Below, in pieces: positions 48,660 through 61,936 of a stretch of 64,000 nt of DNA. Both the position numbers and the translations under genes were made by a program. Position 1 is the stretch's first letter. Every line of letters starts with the position of its first letter. Source of the stretch: Chrysomallon squamiferum. Lineage: Eukaryota; Mollusca; Gastropoda; Neomphalida; Peltospiridae. The notes below the pieces were generated by a model. That model did no database searches. It was not told the DNA's origin and worked only from the letters and a program-made list of their open reading frames with translations. The DNA lies in the NCBI GenBank assembly GCA_012295275.1, contig CM022672.1:15463125-15527124 (forward strand), given 5' to 3'.

Positions 48660-51156
48660 CCAGTGTCTTCAGAGATACACTTTAAATTAATGAATTATAG
48701 AAAATATAAAAATGTATTATTATTTTAATCTGGACTGTTGTGCCTTTTTGTACAAGACTGACAAAAGACAGGATTTGTTTCATATTTGATATGTTTAAGT
48801 TTTTAATTGTCTCTTTAGCTTTTTTTTTTCTTTGTGTATTTTGATTTTTGTGCTTATTTTAAATAATAATATTTGTAATAATATTCTAACAGTTCATTAA
48901 AGTGATTTTTTTTTTGATTTTTTTTTTCTAAATTATTATTAGTAATTTGTAATGAATGTGAATCTGAATTAGTGATGATTTTTCTTGTACTCAGCAATTT
49001 ATTACTGTTTCATTTATTAGACACCGTACAAAAGAAAAAAATAAACAAATATAGATCTAAAACAATTGGGTGGTTAGCATTTTTTTCTTTTCAACAATTT
49101 AATGGTGTAAGTTGTTTTAAATTTGACTTTTAAAGTATGTGAAATATTTGTAGTAAAAATTAATAAATAAATAAAATTATTATTGGTTTATTTTAAAATA
49201 TATATATATATATATTTTTTTTTTTCCCCAAAATAATTGAAAAAGTATAAAACTAGGTGAATCAATTTTATGTTTGGTTATCGGCAAATAATTATAAATA
49301 CAATATAATATTCCTGACACTAAGACATTTAATTATGGTTAAAATTACAGCAATCCACCAACATACAAGAAAAGTCCAGTGATAGGTAAAATACTGAAAT
49401 GTATATTTTTTTTCATGTGAAGCTATTTCATCATTACTAATAAAATTACAAGTAAAAACTTATTTACTTAAATAGCAAAAATATTGCTAATAATATGGAT
49501 AAAACTTTTAGGTAATTACTGTATGTTTCATATTAAAAAATGTTTATCTTTATTATTTGTTTTAAAGGAATTGAATTTTAAAAACACTTTCTGAGAACAT
49601 TTTGTGAAGTTTGAAAATAAATGAAATTTCATTAATTAATTTTATGATTTGAAATAGCCCAAAAATTCTTTATCATATATGCATGTATTATATATTCCAG
49701 TGACAAAAACCTTTAACCATTAGAGATTTTTTTAATGAGAGAAGAATCTTTTTTTTTTTTTTTTTTTTAATAGAATGGAAAATATATCATAAAAATATCT
49801 TGGAAGGAAAACAAAAAATTATTTCTAAAAACTGTAATAACCACTGCCATGAAAGAAATCATCAAACTCATATTGTTGCTAGTAGGATGTTGTTATTGTT
49901 GTAAGCATTTCATAATTGAGTAATGTAGATGTGTTTCCCACATAATATAAATGTTATATATTCTTCATGTACATTATTTTTTGTTGATTATTTATCAGTG
50001 AATCATTGTGAGAAAATTGAACATCATATTTATAGTTTTTTATATTTGTATTTAAAATATTATTCAACTTGTTGTTAACATTAACAGCAGTTTTCAGATA
50101 ATAAAGTTATTTCTTTCTTTCTTTCTTGTAAAGAAGGATCTGCAGTTTGTTCTTAGGTCTGAAACAAATATTTCATAATTTAAAACATTTATTTACTTTC
50201 TTCTAATTCATTAAGTTTAAAGATCAAATTGCATTTTTGTATCATGTATTTCCATTAAACATCAGTCCTTTGAATCTCTTTTTATTGCCAGAAAACAGTG
50301 TTTTTAACCTAAAGGTTTATGAAATCTTTACTCTAAAACAAAGGATTTTTTAAATTTATTTTTATTTTTATTTGTATTTTTTATTTTTTTTTTATTATTA
50401 TTATATATACATTTTTTTAATTTATTATTTTTTATTATTATTATTATTATTTAGTTGTTTATTTTATTTTTTATTATTTACTTTTTTTTTTTTTATTTAT
50501 TTAGTTGTTTTTAATGGGGGTTTTCTGTAACACTTACACACTCTTACACTGAAAAGAATATAAAATAATTTTAAAACACTCAAAATACCTTTAGAATGTT
50601 TGTTTGGAGACTTAACTTAGGTTATTATATTATTTTTTTTATATGGTTCTTTTTTTTCAGTTTATAAAAAGCAACAATGCCAAGTTATTCTTTTGTGGCT
50701 TCCTTAGCAGTTCACTTCAATACAGAGCTGCCTTATATAACAATTAACTTAGCCTAATTTCACTTAATAAACCTGTCTTACAAATACATGTCAGTATTTG
50801 GTTCTGTTTTTTTTTTTTTTTTTTTTTTTTTTAATAACAATAAATAAAATTAATATTGCTGTTTATTGATTTGTTCTTGCTTTGTAAATATTGAATGTAT
50901 CACATTATTCAGGAAAAATAAAAAGGTTTTAAAATATTTGTTTTCTTCAAAAAAAATATTAATATCCCATTTGAATTATTGCAGATTATTGTAGACTACC
51001 TCAACCAGTTTAGATTGTGGCAACCTCATTCTTTTTTCAGAATTTGATTTGATTTGATTTGATTTGATTTGATTATTATTTTATTTTTTTATTTTTAAGC
51101 AGATTTCTATTTTATTTTTTTTATTTCATTACATTTATATAATTATATTATATTAC

Positions 51157-51191
<35 letters not shown>

Positions 51192-51830
51192 CTAATTAAT
51201 AACAATAACTTTATTATTATATTATTTATTTTTATTATTTTTATTTTTAAAAAACATTTCCAATAAATACAGATATATCATGAAAGATGTATAACAAAAA
51301 TCAACTTCCAACATGTATTCTCCATTTTTACATGTTTTAATATTATATTAAAACTCGTTTGTTTGCTACTGGATGTATGAAGAACAGTGCAAGTTAGTTC
51401 TTTTGATTTGCTATCGTTGCCAAACTGCTAGGATTGTTTTCCTAATTCTACCAATATGGCACAGCAAATGGCATTGAATTGCATTTGTATATATCCTTAA
51501 ACTAGAGCTGGTTGTTCTGAGTTGTTTTTATTTTTTATTTATATAACAATTACATTGAGTATCCAGTTATTTCTTTTATCCTGCAGTCATAAATAATATT
51601 AAAGAAACTTAATGAAATTAGCTGTTTTATTTCTCAACTGATTGCACTGAAGAGCAGAATGGTTTTGATGTCACCTGCAAAAACTACACATCAAAACAAA
51701 ATTGTTCTTAAGTGACATTTTATTTCTTATTTTTTAAATGAAAACTGCTTCAAAATGGCCTTTTACGAACTAAACCAGTAATTAAGCATTAAAGAAGTAA
51801 CTTTACACAATAAATGCATACATACATATA

Positions 51831-52387
51831 TGGTACCTTGACTTTAATTCATTCTGTGACTCAATTTGCTCATCTTATCAAATCAATTTTCCCAACTGAA
51901 ATTAAGTGATTTACCATTATTCCATTCCAGCCATCCAAAAACCACACCTTTTTTTATTTTTTGTAACTTGTTTTTAAAAAAATATATGTATTTATAAATG
52001 ACAAATATTATATAACAACAAAAGAGAATGTAAAGAAAGAAATATTTTGATGCCTTTGGCTGGAGTTATAGCCTTTATCGACTCCTTCAGCTTCAGTATG
52101 GTACATATCATAGAAGTACTACACTTGTATTGCCTAGCCAAGTCGACTACATGCACACTTCGCTCATGTTTTTCTAAGAATTCAAGCTTTAATTCAATGG
52201 ACATCATCCGCTTCTTCTTCTCAGCATTGTCCTTTGCACTTACTTTCTTAGGATCCATGGTTAGAAAAAAGAAATTTGGCAAAATACAGCACAAAACACA
52301 AACACAACACAACAGAGATGCTTCCATGGTGAGGTAACCACATGAAATAAATGAGTGAGACGCTGGATGCTGGCTGGATGTTGTGTT
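51831..52387 (-). mobile_element. Truncated Tigger/pogo element, second copy
   Basis: Matches the element at 1595-2353 over most of its length (left end TGGTACCT, then TCAAATCAATTTTCCCAACT, then the HTH coding part). The match stops after GGATGCTGGCTGGATGTTGTG, where the 31-bp array begins; the far inverted repeat is absent. Confidence 0.8.
51992..52258 (-). pseudogene. N-terminal helix-turn-helix fragment of a Tigger/pogo transposase
   Basis: From ATG 52258 the minus strand encodes an 88-residue open frame with the CENP-B/Psq-type DNA-binding domain: MDPKKVSAKDNAEKKKRMMS, then KLEFLEKHERSVHVVDLARQ, then STSMICTILK and ITPAKG. It ends after this with no second HTH and no DDE catalytic domain, so it is a transposase remnant. 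The same segment in copy 1 is frameshifted. Confidence 0.8.
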
Positions 52388-53845
52388 GAGTTAATAAAAC
52401 AATCCCTGATGTATTCTTGAGTTAATATAACAATCTGTGGTGCATTGTTCAGTTAATGTATTGTTGAGTTAGTATAACAATCCCTGGTGTATTGTTGAGT
52501 TAATATAACAATCCCTGGTGTATTGTTGAGTCAAGATAACAATCTCTGGTATATTATTGAGTTAATATAACAATTTCTGGTGTATTGTTGAGTTAATATA
52601 ACAATTTCTGGTGTATTGTATTTCTGGTGCTGAGTTGATGTAACAATCCCTAATATTTTATTAAGATAAAAATTTCTAGTGTAAGGTTAAGCTAATAAAA
52701 CAACCTTTTCGTGGATTGTTGAGTTAATATATCAATTTCTGCTGCATTCTTGAGTTCATATAACAATCCATTAAGGGTTGCTGAGTTAAAATCACAATCC
52801 CTGATGTTTTGTTGTGTTAATATAACAATTTCTGGTATTTTATTAAGATAAACAATTTCTTGTGTAAGGTTCAGCTAATAAAACAATTTCTTCTGTATTA
52901 CTGAGTTAATGTAAAAATCTCTCATATTTTATTAATATAACAATCTCTGATGTATTGTTGAGTTAACATAACAATCTGTAATGTAGTGTTGAGTTAACAT
53001 AACAATCTGTAATGTAGTGTTGAGTTAATATAACAATCTGTAAATGACTTAATAAAACAAGTGTTGAGTTAACATAACAATCTGTAATGTAGTGTTGAGT
53101 TAACATAACAATCTGTAATGTAGTGTTGAGTTAACATAACAATCTGTAATGTAGTGTTGAGTTAATATAACAATCTGTAATGTAGTGTTGAGTTAACATA
53201 ACAATCTGTAATGTAGTGTTGAGTTAACATAACAATCTGTAATGTAGTGTTGAGTTAACATAACAATCTGTAATGTAGTGTTGAGTTAATACAACAATAT
53301 CTGGGGTATAACTGAGTTAATATGATAATCCCTGGTGTATCGATGAGTTAATATAACAATGTCTGATTTATCACTGACTTAATAAATCAATTTTCAGTGT
53401 ATGGTTGAGTTAATATAACAATCCCTGGTGTATTGAGTTAATATGACAATGTCTGATTTATTGTTGACCTAATATAACAATTTTCAGTATGTTGTTGAGG
53501 TAATATAACAATCTCTGGTGTAGCATTAAGTTAATATAGCAATATCTGATGGATTACTGAGTTAATATTACAATCCCTGGTGTAGTGATGAGTTAGCATT
53601 ACAATCCCTGGTATACTGTTGAGTTCATATAACAATCTCTGGTTCACTGTTGAGTTAATATAACCATCTCCGGTGTATTGATGAGTTAATGTAACAATCT
53701 CTGGTGTACTGTTCATTTAATATAACAATGTCTGATTTATTGTTGAGTTAACATAACAATGTCTGGTGCATTGTTGAGGTAATATAACAATTTCTGGTGT
53801 TTTGTTAAATTAATATAACATAATCCCTGGTGTATTGTATCGTAT
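52383..53845 (+). repeat. Large tandem array, about 31-bp unit
   Basis: Around 45 head-to-tail copies of a unit of the form TGTTGAGTTAATATAACAAT followed by CTCTGGTGTAT. Most of the array is variable, but from about 52950 to 53285 there is a nearly uniform subarray with AACATAACAATCTGTAATG and an exact 31-bp period (about ten copies). Scattered short in-frame stretches on either strand are artefacts of the repeat. Confidence 0.92.
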
Positions 53846-56800
53846 TTTCATCAGCCCATAACAATGCCTAGATATTCCAAATGTGTTGGTATTACCCCCA
53901 CTCAGTAATGAACAGTTTATTAACATAAACATATACATGTGTTGTGATATTTATTCATATTAACAAATTAACAACAACAAACACAGTTGATACACATTTT
54001 TTTTTTTTTCCCACAGATACATAAAAATTGTATGTTCACTAAAGACATGAGATTTGAAGATTTTGATTTTGTTTTAAAACTTAAAATCAATAAATTAATA
54101 CTGTTTGCTGTCCTGAATAATATCACTATTTTGGCAGTAAAAATTAAAATTTAGTTTTAAAAAGTGATTTTTTTTTTTCTTTATGAATAGTGAGAGGCAG
54201 TGATTATCAGTTTTAGAAGAAAAAAAAAAAGAAAACTGCAAAAAACAAAAACATTAATACTGAATGAAAAATTAATTATTCCTAGTTCAAAATAAGTCTT
54301 TAATTATTTTTTGTTTTTAATGTACGTGTGTGTGTATTTGCTTCTATTTTTAAAAACTAAAATTAGTATTAACTTTATTTAATTGAAACATATATAATTA
54401 ATTTTCTTTACTTATTTACTAACTTTTTTATTATATACATATGTATATATATATTTTTAAAATAATTAAATAATATTTCTGAGGAAAATTAACGATCATC
54501 ATAATTAAATTAGATTTTTTTTTTTTTTTTTAAATAAAACAACAGATAACCAAAACAGTGGAAGACACCATTGTCACTAACAAGTTAACATTAAATTGTG
54601 ATATGCTTCATCAAAGACAACAAAAATACACTCAGTGTGATAATGTGATTGAGAAAACAGTGTTTTAATGTATCTCAATAACAGTTACTCCCAATATGCT
54701 GAATATTTTAAAGATTAAAAAATAACAAGACAAAATGATATAAAGTGTAAACAGGCATCAAAATGATAAATGTGGTTACAAAAGCAGTCAATGCTTTATA
54801 AAAAAAAATCCACAAATATATATAATAATAATTACATAACAATGGATGTATATAAATATTGATTGTAATATTTTGATTTCATGCCTTGTTTTTGATTTTG
54901 GTAAGCAATGAAAGATAAATACTGCGGGTAATTTGTGTAAATCAGAACAAAATCAACAGATAATTTAATTACAGACACCTGAATTTAAAATAGTAATAAA
55001 ATAATGCTAAAAAGTTGTTTTTAATTCATACATACATCTGTGTTTCATTTATTAAACAAATTTGAAAACAGTTTGTCATTTTGATTTATAAAAAATTTAT
55101 ATAAAATTAGTTTTCTTATTCATGCTGAGAAAAAGGAATATTTTATTTAAGTAGTTAAAATAATACTTATATAATAAAAATTTAAAACATTTTAAATAAG
55201 TGTGTGTGTGTGTGTGTGTGTGTGTTGTGGATGTATTATCATATAAAGTGTAAAAACTGTTTCATGTTATCTTCAAATTTCAATTTCTAAAATCAGAATA
55301 GCAAAAGAATTTTTTTTAAATAATAATAATGATAATAAAAAGTAAAATAATAAACCAACAGAAACTGCTATAAATTTGGCCACAGAAAAATAAACATGTC
55401 CATTTGTATGAACATGAGTTATATGGGTGCCAGTAATACAAAATGAGATAAAAAATATATATATATTTCTTTGTAACAGGGTCATCATTAAAATTAAGTC
55501 TTCAAAATGTAACAGCATAAATTAAAAACAACAGTGAAAAACAGGACATTACATGAACATTGAAAAAAGAGGGGAAAAATGGATTTCTGATCATCACAAG
55601 TATGTGTGATATATGCTGAGAGAATATTATATTTATAACGAAACCAAGAGAACATTTCCATGTATAAATAAAAAGTGATTGTCTGATACAAATGATATGA
55701 TATAACTAGACTACAAATACAGAACAAATGAGAATTAAAAAAGATCACATTATGGCAAAATGTATATATATATATTTATACATATATGTGTGTGTTTATG
55801 TGTGTGTGTGTATCTCATTATGTGTATGTATGCATGTATGTCTGTGTGTATGTGTGTGTGTGCACAGAGTACATAACTGCAATGGTACCAGCCATAATAT
55901 TTAAAATGATTAATTTTTACAAATTAAAATACACATATCAAGAAGACTGGCTTTGTAACTGTATTATCTGTTAAACACAATTGTATTCTTTACTTTTATA
56001 TTACGCCTAACATGAGAGATTTGTCTGAAGTAAAAGTTATATAAAACAAAAAATCCTGTGATTTAAGAATTATTATCTTTAAACAATTGAAATAAAGAAA
56101 ATTGTGATAAAAGTTCATTTTTCAAAGTTTATTTTGAAAACAAAAAAAAACACAAAAATAAACACCACCAACTAAAAATGATTGTAGTTTAGAACCAGTT
56201 TTGAAAAAATGATTGTAGTTTAGAAACAAATCTAAAAAATATTAACTTAAAATTACGATAGTTTAAAACAATTAAAATAATGAAAAAAATTAAGTTTTCA
56301 AAATTTCTTCAAAAGCAAAAATTATCTTAAATAAAACCCCATGTTAACTTAAAATTTCTGTAGCTTAAAACTTAAAATAACGAAAACAGAGATAAAACTT
56401 AAATCTTCAGCCAAAATTAAGTTCAGTTAACAAGTTCAACACAATGAAATAAGTTTTCAAACAAAATCTATTTAAAAAATATTAATTTAAATGTTTACAA
56501 AATTTCTTCTAAAACAAAATGATCTTAAAAAAAAGGAAAGAAAAATGAATATTAAGATAAAATTATTTTAGTTTGAAGCAGCTGACATAAAAAAACCCCA
56601 GTAAGTTATGACATTACAATGCTAACACATAAGGATTATCACCTCATTATTTAAAAACCACTAAAAACATCTGAATATTAGCAACAGCAAATAATGATAT
56701 GAAGAGATAAACAAAATAATATACAGTATCTACAAACAAGCTCACTAACAGTGACATCTACAACAAAAGAAATTAATTTGGCACGGGGTTAAAAAAATTA

Positions 56801-59491
56801 AGTAATAAATAAAGTCAGTAATATCCACAAGATTCTATAAGCAATATGCAATTTTGATATAACCTTTTTGTAAACATTTAAATGTAAATTTTTCATCCTT
56901 ATTTTTTTTTTTTTTTTTTAATTTTTTTTATGAAGTGATATTATAAATCATATGTATATACACATTTTCCTTCCTTTTTTTCATTTCAAATTTTCAGTTT
57001 TTAAACAAACCATGTTTTAGCAAATAAGAGTTTAATAATCAGTTATAAAAAGTAACACTGTGTGTTTGTTTGTGTGTGAGTGTGCTTATAAAATCAGGAT
57101 TCTAAAGTGGGTTTTGATTTCTGACATAAAATTCTGAGCACCAGCAGAGCAGAATCTAATCATTTCATATTTAAATAAAAAAAAATAAAACCAAGAATCA
57201 AAATTACTTTCTAATCTCAATATTTCACATTTAAAAAAAAAAAAAAAAAAGTTTGTTATTAATAATTATAATACATATTTGTATATTTTAATTAAGAAAA
57301 TAAAATAATGCATTTATTCAAAGCATTAATAATCTTGAATTCTATTCTTTTTATTTTTCAATTAGAAATAGTAGTTGCACTAAATGAAAAAAAAAATAAT
57401 GTGGAAATCTATAATTTATTATGACTGAAAAACTGAAAAAATAGCAGCTAGTAATATTTGATATTTTTTTTTTATTCCTTATTAATTGAAATCTGACATC
57501 TGTGCTACTGATCAGTGATGTCAAAGAAAAGTATTTAAAATATTTAAAATAGTCATAAAACCAGAAACCTACACTTAAAGGCATCAAGCTAGATTTAAAA
57601 CCATGAACCTAGATTTAAAGCCATCAGTCTAGTTTAAATCCAAAACAAGAAGAACTTACCAAGAATTCTGTTAGAAAAACCAAGCATACATTTAACATGA
57701 CAAAGAATGTTATTTAAAATGAATCAAACACGGTTTCTTCACTTCCAAATCCAAATTAAGTACTAAACCAAACATCTTTTTTTTTTATATAAGTGCATTT
57801 TAACAAGTTAACAATGTGCACAAAACTGCGACAGTGAAGTTTACACCAATATATCATTGAGATCTGAAACAAGAGTCACCACCATACTATTATAAGATTT
57901 AGTAATATCATATATAAAAACAGTCTGAACCCTCACATCTACCAGGCAAACAGAATCAAACAATAGAAGTTTTCTTTATGTACAGCCAGAGACAAAAAAA
58001 CACAAGATAATTTATAAGAATTATGATCATCACAGATTCACAAAGCAGATTAATTAATGTTTGTTCATTACTGATTTCTAAATGCGGTCTGATCATGCCT
58101 CAACTTGGGTTATTGTCTGCCTTTATCTGAGATATTGCACTAGTTATGAACAATTTTGACTTAGCATGTCAGTGGTTGATTTGTTCTGATGATTTCTACT
58201 CAGTAATCTCTTCATCTCGCATGATTTATTTCTGACTTTATGCAGTTTCTAGCTGAAGACTTCACAGTCTCTTTATATCACATAATGTTTTCCTTATGAG
58301 TCCACTAACATAACTGCTGGTTTAAGAAGTCATAGACTTTTTATTATACATCAATTCTCACTTCATAATCTTTACTTCTTACATCTGTTTCTGACTTCAC
58401 AATTTCAAAATGATTTCTCTATATCAGAAGATATCTTGCTTAAGACTTCAATGACTTCTTTATCTTACACTTTTTGTTTTTGGCTTCATAACTTTAATTA
58501 TCTCTTTCAATTTTACATAAATCTTTTCTACTTCTAACTTCATATTCACAGCTCTAATGTTTAAACTTCAAGACTTTCTTATTTTCAGTTTCATCATCAT
58601 TTTTTATCTTATTCTTGGTTTCCCTCTGACTTTGCTTTCCAAGACTTCATCTTTGACTTTCTACTTCTTTACTGTTTATCTCACTGGGTCAACAACAGCA
58701 ATGTTACCTGACCAATGACAATAATCTAAGTGACCAGTTTACACAGTTTGTAATTTAAAATGTTAATCGGCAATACCGGTATGTAAAAAATAATGTAAAA
58801 TATTTGTTTCAAATTCAAATGCTGAATCATTGGCAAATAAACATAATAAAATCTCATAAAAATATAGTCATTTCATCAACCTGCTTTTTCCATTCTAACA
58901 CAATTCAGTTTTTTGACTTATTACTTACAAACAATACTGGCCTTTTTTGTTTCCTTCTCAACTTTTCAGAAATGTGATTAATTTTTTCTCACAACCTTTC
59001 AATCACGTTTGCCATGATACCTTGAGCAAAAAAAAAGAATTTCAAATGTCAGTGAAAAATGCAACTTTCCAAATCCACCATTTTCTTTTCAAAGTTCATC
59101 AATGAAATGATAAGAATTGTATTTTTGAAGAATAATTTTAGCATCAAATTCCTTATCATTACTAAAAACATTTAACTTTCAAAATTCTTAAACTTTTTCA
59201 TAAAAAAAAAAAAATAATAATTTCCAAAATCCCATACTGTATTATAGAAAAGAAAAAAAACAACCTTTAAAAACTTTCCAAATTATCCTTTTTTTTTTTT
59301 TTTTTACAAATATAACTGTTTATCAAAATTCACATGAAAAGGAAAAAATTCCACTCTCTCCATCATCACTGACCAACTTTACCATTCATTACAACAATCA
59401 GGTCACCGTCATAAATATTTCACTTAAAACCAGCTGGGTAAATGTTTTGTGCTTGCAGTTCAGAACCAGTACATGTAACAAACATTCACTA
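53846..59491. other. Gene-free AT-rich region, partly MGAT2 3' UTR
   Basis: No gene recognised. MGAT2 is on the minus strand with its stop at 59492-59494, so part of this is its 3' UTR. Several degenerate low-complexity tandem repeats occur: 56165-56560 (AAAATGATTGTAGTTTAGAA-like), 57560-57640 (AACCTAGATTTAAAGCCATC, about four copies) and 58190-58670. Confidence 0.5.
58190..58670 (+). repeat. Degenerate tandem repeat, about 55-60 bp period
   Basis: The phrases GACTTCA.A.T, TCTTTAT.T.ACAT and TTTCTGACTTCA recur in the same order through the interval. Strongly diverged, non-coding. Confidence 0.55.
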
Positions 59492-60392
59492 TCAGCTAAC
59501 TGTGTTATTTTTAAAAAAACTCAGGCACAAATCATGATCTCGCTTGTCTCCCCATCCACCGTTGGCCTTGGGGTCTCGCAGTTTGAAGCGGGCCTCTCCT
59601 GACACTGTCAGCACATTGGGGAAGAAATACTGCTTGTTTTTGGCTATAAGATCTAGAACTTTCTTCAGCTTTCCATCTGGGTTGCAGCTTTTCCCTTTTA
59701 CATGCATCCCACTGTAAGAAGAGATAATAATAATAATAATAATAATAATAATTATATTTAAAATTTTATAATGATGATGATGATGATAATATATTACTAA
59801 TAGTAGTAATGATGATGATGATGACAATAAAGATATTAATAATATTTAATAATAGCAACATTGAATATAAAAAAAAAAAAAAAAAAAAATGAAATGATGA
59901 TGGTGATGATGGTCTTGATGCTGAGATGATGATTATGATTAATTATATTATATATAATATATATAAATTCTAATATAATGAATATACGCACATGATTGTA
60001 CCTATTATTTTCATCTTCTTTTTACTGAACTACAATTAAATCATGTGTAAGTATGTGTGTTGAGAGTTTGAGTGTGTACCAGTATGTCTTCTTTCACAAA
60101 CTATGACTTTTAGTTAAATGCATGCAGTCAATGACAAAATATTTAATATTTTAACTGCCAGGGATGTGTAAAGGAGTGTTAGTAATAATACATGCTCAGA
60201 TTATGTTGCCTACATCTGCTAACATTCTGAAAAGAACAAAATATGAATTAAAAACAAATCTTCTTACCATTCACCTATATGGAAGACTCTAGAAGCTTTC
60301 ATCTTTAGCAGTCTGATTTTATTTGGAATACACTTCATACTTAAATGTTGAATTGTCCAATCCCAGTTATAATCATCATGCAAACAGAATTG
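59492..60392 (-). CDS. MGAT2: MGAT2, C-terminal two exons (5' part outside the window)
   Basis: Alpha-1,6-mannosyl-glycoprotein 2-beta-N-acetylglucosaminyltransferase (GnT-II) is a Golgi type II membrane enzyme that adds GlcNAc to the alpha-1,6 mannose arm and commits N-glycans to the complex form. Visible exons, right to left: 60392-60268 (41 codons plus 2 nt) and 59711-59492 (to TGA). The joined phase makes a Cys codon, giving HIGECGMHVKGKSC (human HAGDCGMHHKKTC). Other matches: FCLHDDYNWDWTIQHL (human FCTYDDYNWDWTLQYL), KQYFFPNVLTVS (human KQYMFPETLTIS) and NGGWGDKRDHDLC (human NGGWGDIRDHELC). These form the end of the GT16 catalytic domain. Exons for the first roughly 300 residues are not seen up to base 64000, so the gene continues to the right. 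Human MGAT2 coding sequence is in a single exon; this one has at least two introns. Confidence 0.95.
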
Positions 60393-60401
60393 CTGAAAAA
60401 T

Positions 60402-60615
60402 AAAAAAAGAAGTAAATAAATAAATAAATAAAAGGATAAATTATCAAACTATTTAATTAATTAATTAATATGTAAATAAATAAATAAATTAATTAATTAA
60501 ATAAATAAGTAAATAAAAAATAAATAAATAATAAAATAAAATAAAATACTATAAAATAAAATAGAATAAAATAAAATAAAATAAAATACATAAATAAATA
60601 AATACATAAATAAAT
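60402..60615. repeat. (AAAT)n/(AATTA)n low-complexity tract
   Basis: About 210 bp of AAAT, AATTA and AAAATA repeats directly upstream of the MGAT2 exon acceptor in the intron. Confidence 0.9.
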
Positions 60616-60882
60616 AAATCTGATTTGTTTTCTGATGTTTGCCTAAATGTGAAGGATATTTCATGCTAAATAAATAATTTAAAATAATGAAGAAAATAAA
60701 TATTATCTACACAAGTAGAGCTAAAAAACTAAAATGTTCAGATAAATCTATATTAGTTAATGCAGTTTATTTTATTTTTTTATTACTACATTATGTTTTA
60801 TTAATAATTACTTTTAATAATAATAAAAAAATAATAATAATAGTGATCATGTGTATGTGCATGTGTATGTGTGGTTATGTGG

Positions 60883-60914
<32 letters not shown>

Positions 60915-61873
60915 CAGATTTGTTATTACTGTCTTATTTTTAAAATAATAATAATAAACAAACAACAATAATAATTAAAACAATGAAAGAAAATTGAAAT
61001 GCAAATGAAACAATTTAGTTAAAAATTATAAAATAAAATAAAATAACAAAGCAAAACAAATAATTATGTATTTAAAATGCTTTTCAAATTAATACTGTTA
61101 TTATTATTAAATGCATGTTTTAATATAAATTTAACGTACTTAAAATGGTATATAAATTATCATATTGTTATTATACATACTTTAACTGCTTGCTTTAATA
61201 TAAAAATAGTATACTTAAACTGTTGTAAAAATTACTGTTATTATTATGCATACTTTACTAAATTATGTGCCTTTATACAAAAAATAATATTTACAATTCT
61301 TTAAAACTTATCATTATAATTAAGCTCACTCAACTACATGTTTTCTCAACTGCCCTTATTATTCTATATTCCTCTCCAAATAACTAATATCACTACTGTT
61401 ATTGTTATTTATCAGTTTATTTGTTATTTCTAAACTATCATCAAAACTAGAAAGATGTCTGAAACAGCTACTGTGGCTAAGATTTCAAAAAGTTTAAAGC
61501 AAAAAAAAAAAAAAAAAAAAGAAACAGAAATAAATAAAATATAATAAAAATAAACATTAATTAGTAGGTTTAGTGCTATACTCATTTAGTCATTTATTAA
61601 TATTAATAACAATTATAATGTTGGTGATGATAATGATAAAAAAGAAATTGGATGTTTGGTTGTGATCACACAATTAATATATCTACGTTTCTCCATAACA
61701 GCGTATATAAATCATGGGACTATTTAAATAAACAAATTAGTTAATAAACAAAAATAAAAATAAAAATAAAACAATTTTAATGACAACATAATCATGTAAT
61801 AATGGTAACACCAAACAAACAGATAATAATAATAAGAAGAAGAAGAAGAAGAAGAATAACGATAATAATGATA

Positions 61874-61936
<63 letters not shown>

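Larger units (their letters stand above)
42213..51830. other. ZRANB1 3' UTR and gene-free AT-rich region
   Basis: No protein-coding gene or RNA gene recognised. The first good poly(A) signal after the ZRANB1 stop is AATAAA at 42534-42539. The rest is poly-T tracts (notably 48622-48659), (ATT)n (45707-45747, 47341-47380), (TA)n (46018-46090, 47611-47636, 51161-51188) and a (TTTGA)n run at 51041-51072. Parts may be long 3' UTR; I cannot tell from sequence. Confidence 0.5.

Noticed and set aside
1595..52387. Tigger HTH relics as the counterpart of CENPB, which neighbours SPEF1 in human
   Set aside because: Here they are short transposon fragments with inverted ends or truncation, one frameshifted; the similarity to the human neighbourhood is coincidence.
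53531..53716. Minus-strand repetitive open frame with THQYT.. units
   Set aside because: Product of the 31-bp satellite; the frame is open by chance and breaks in other parts of the array.
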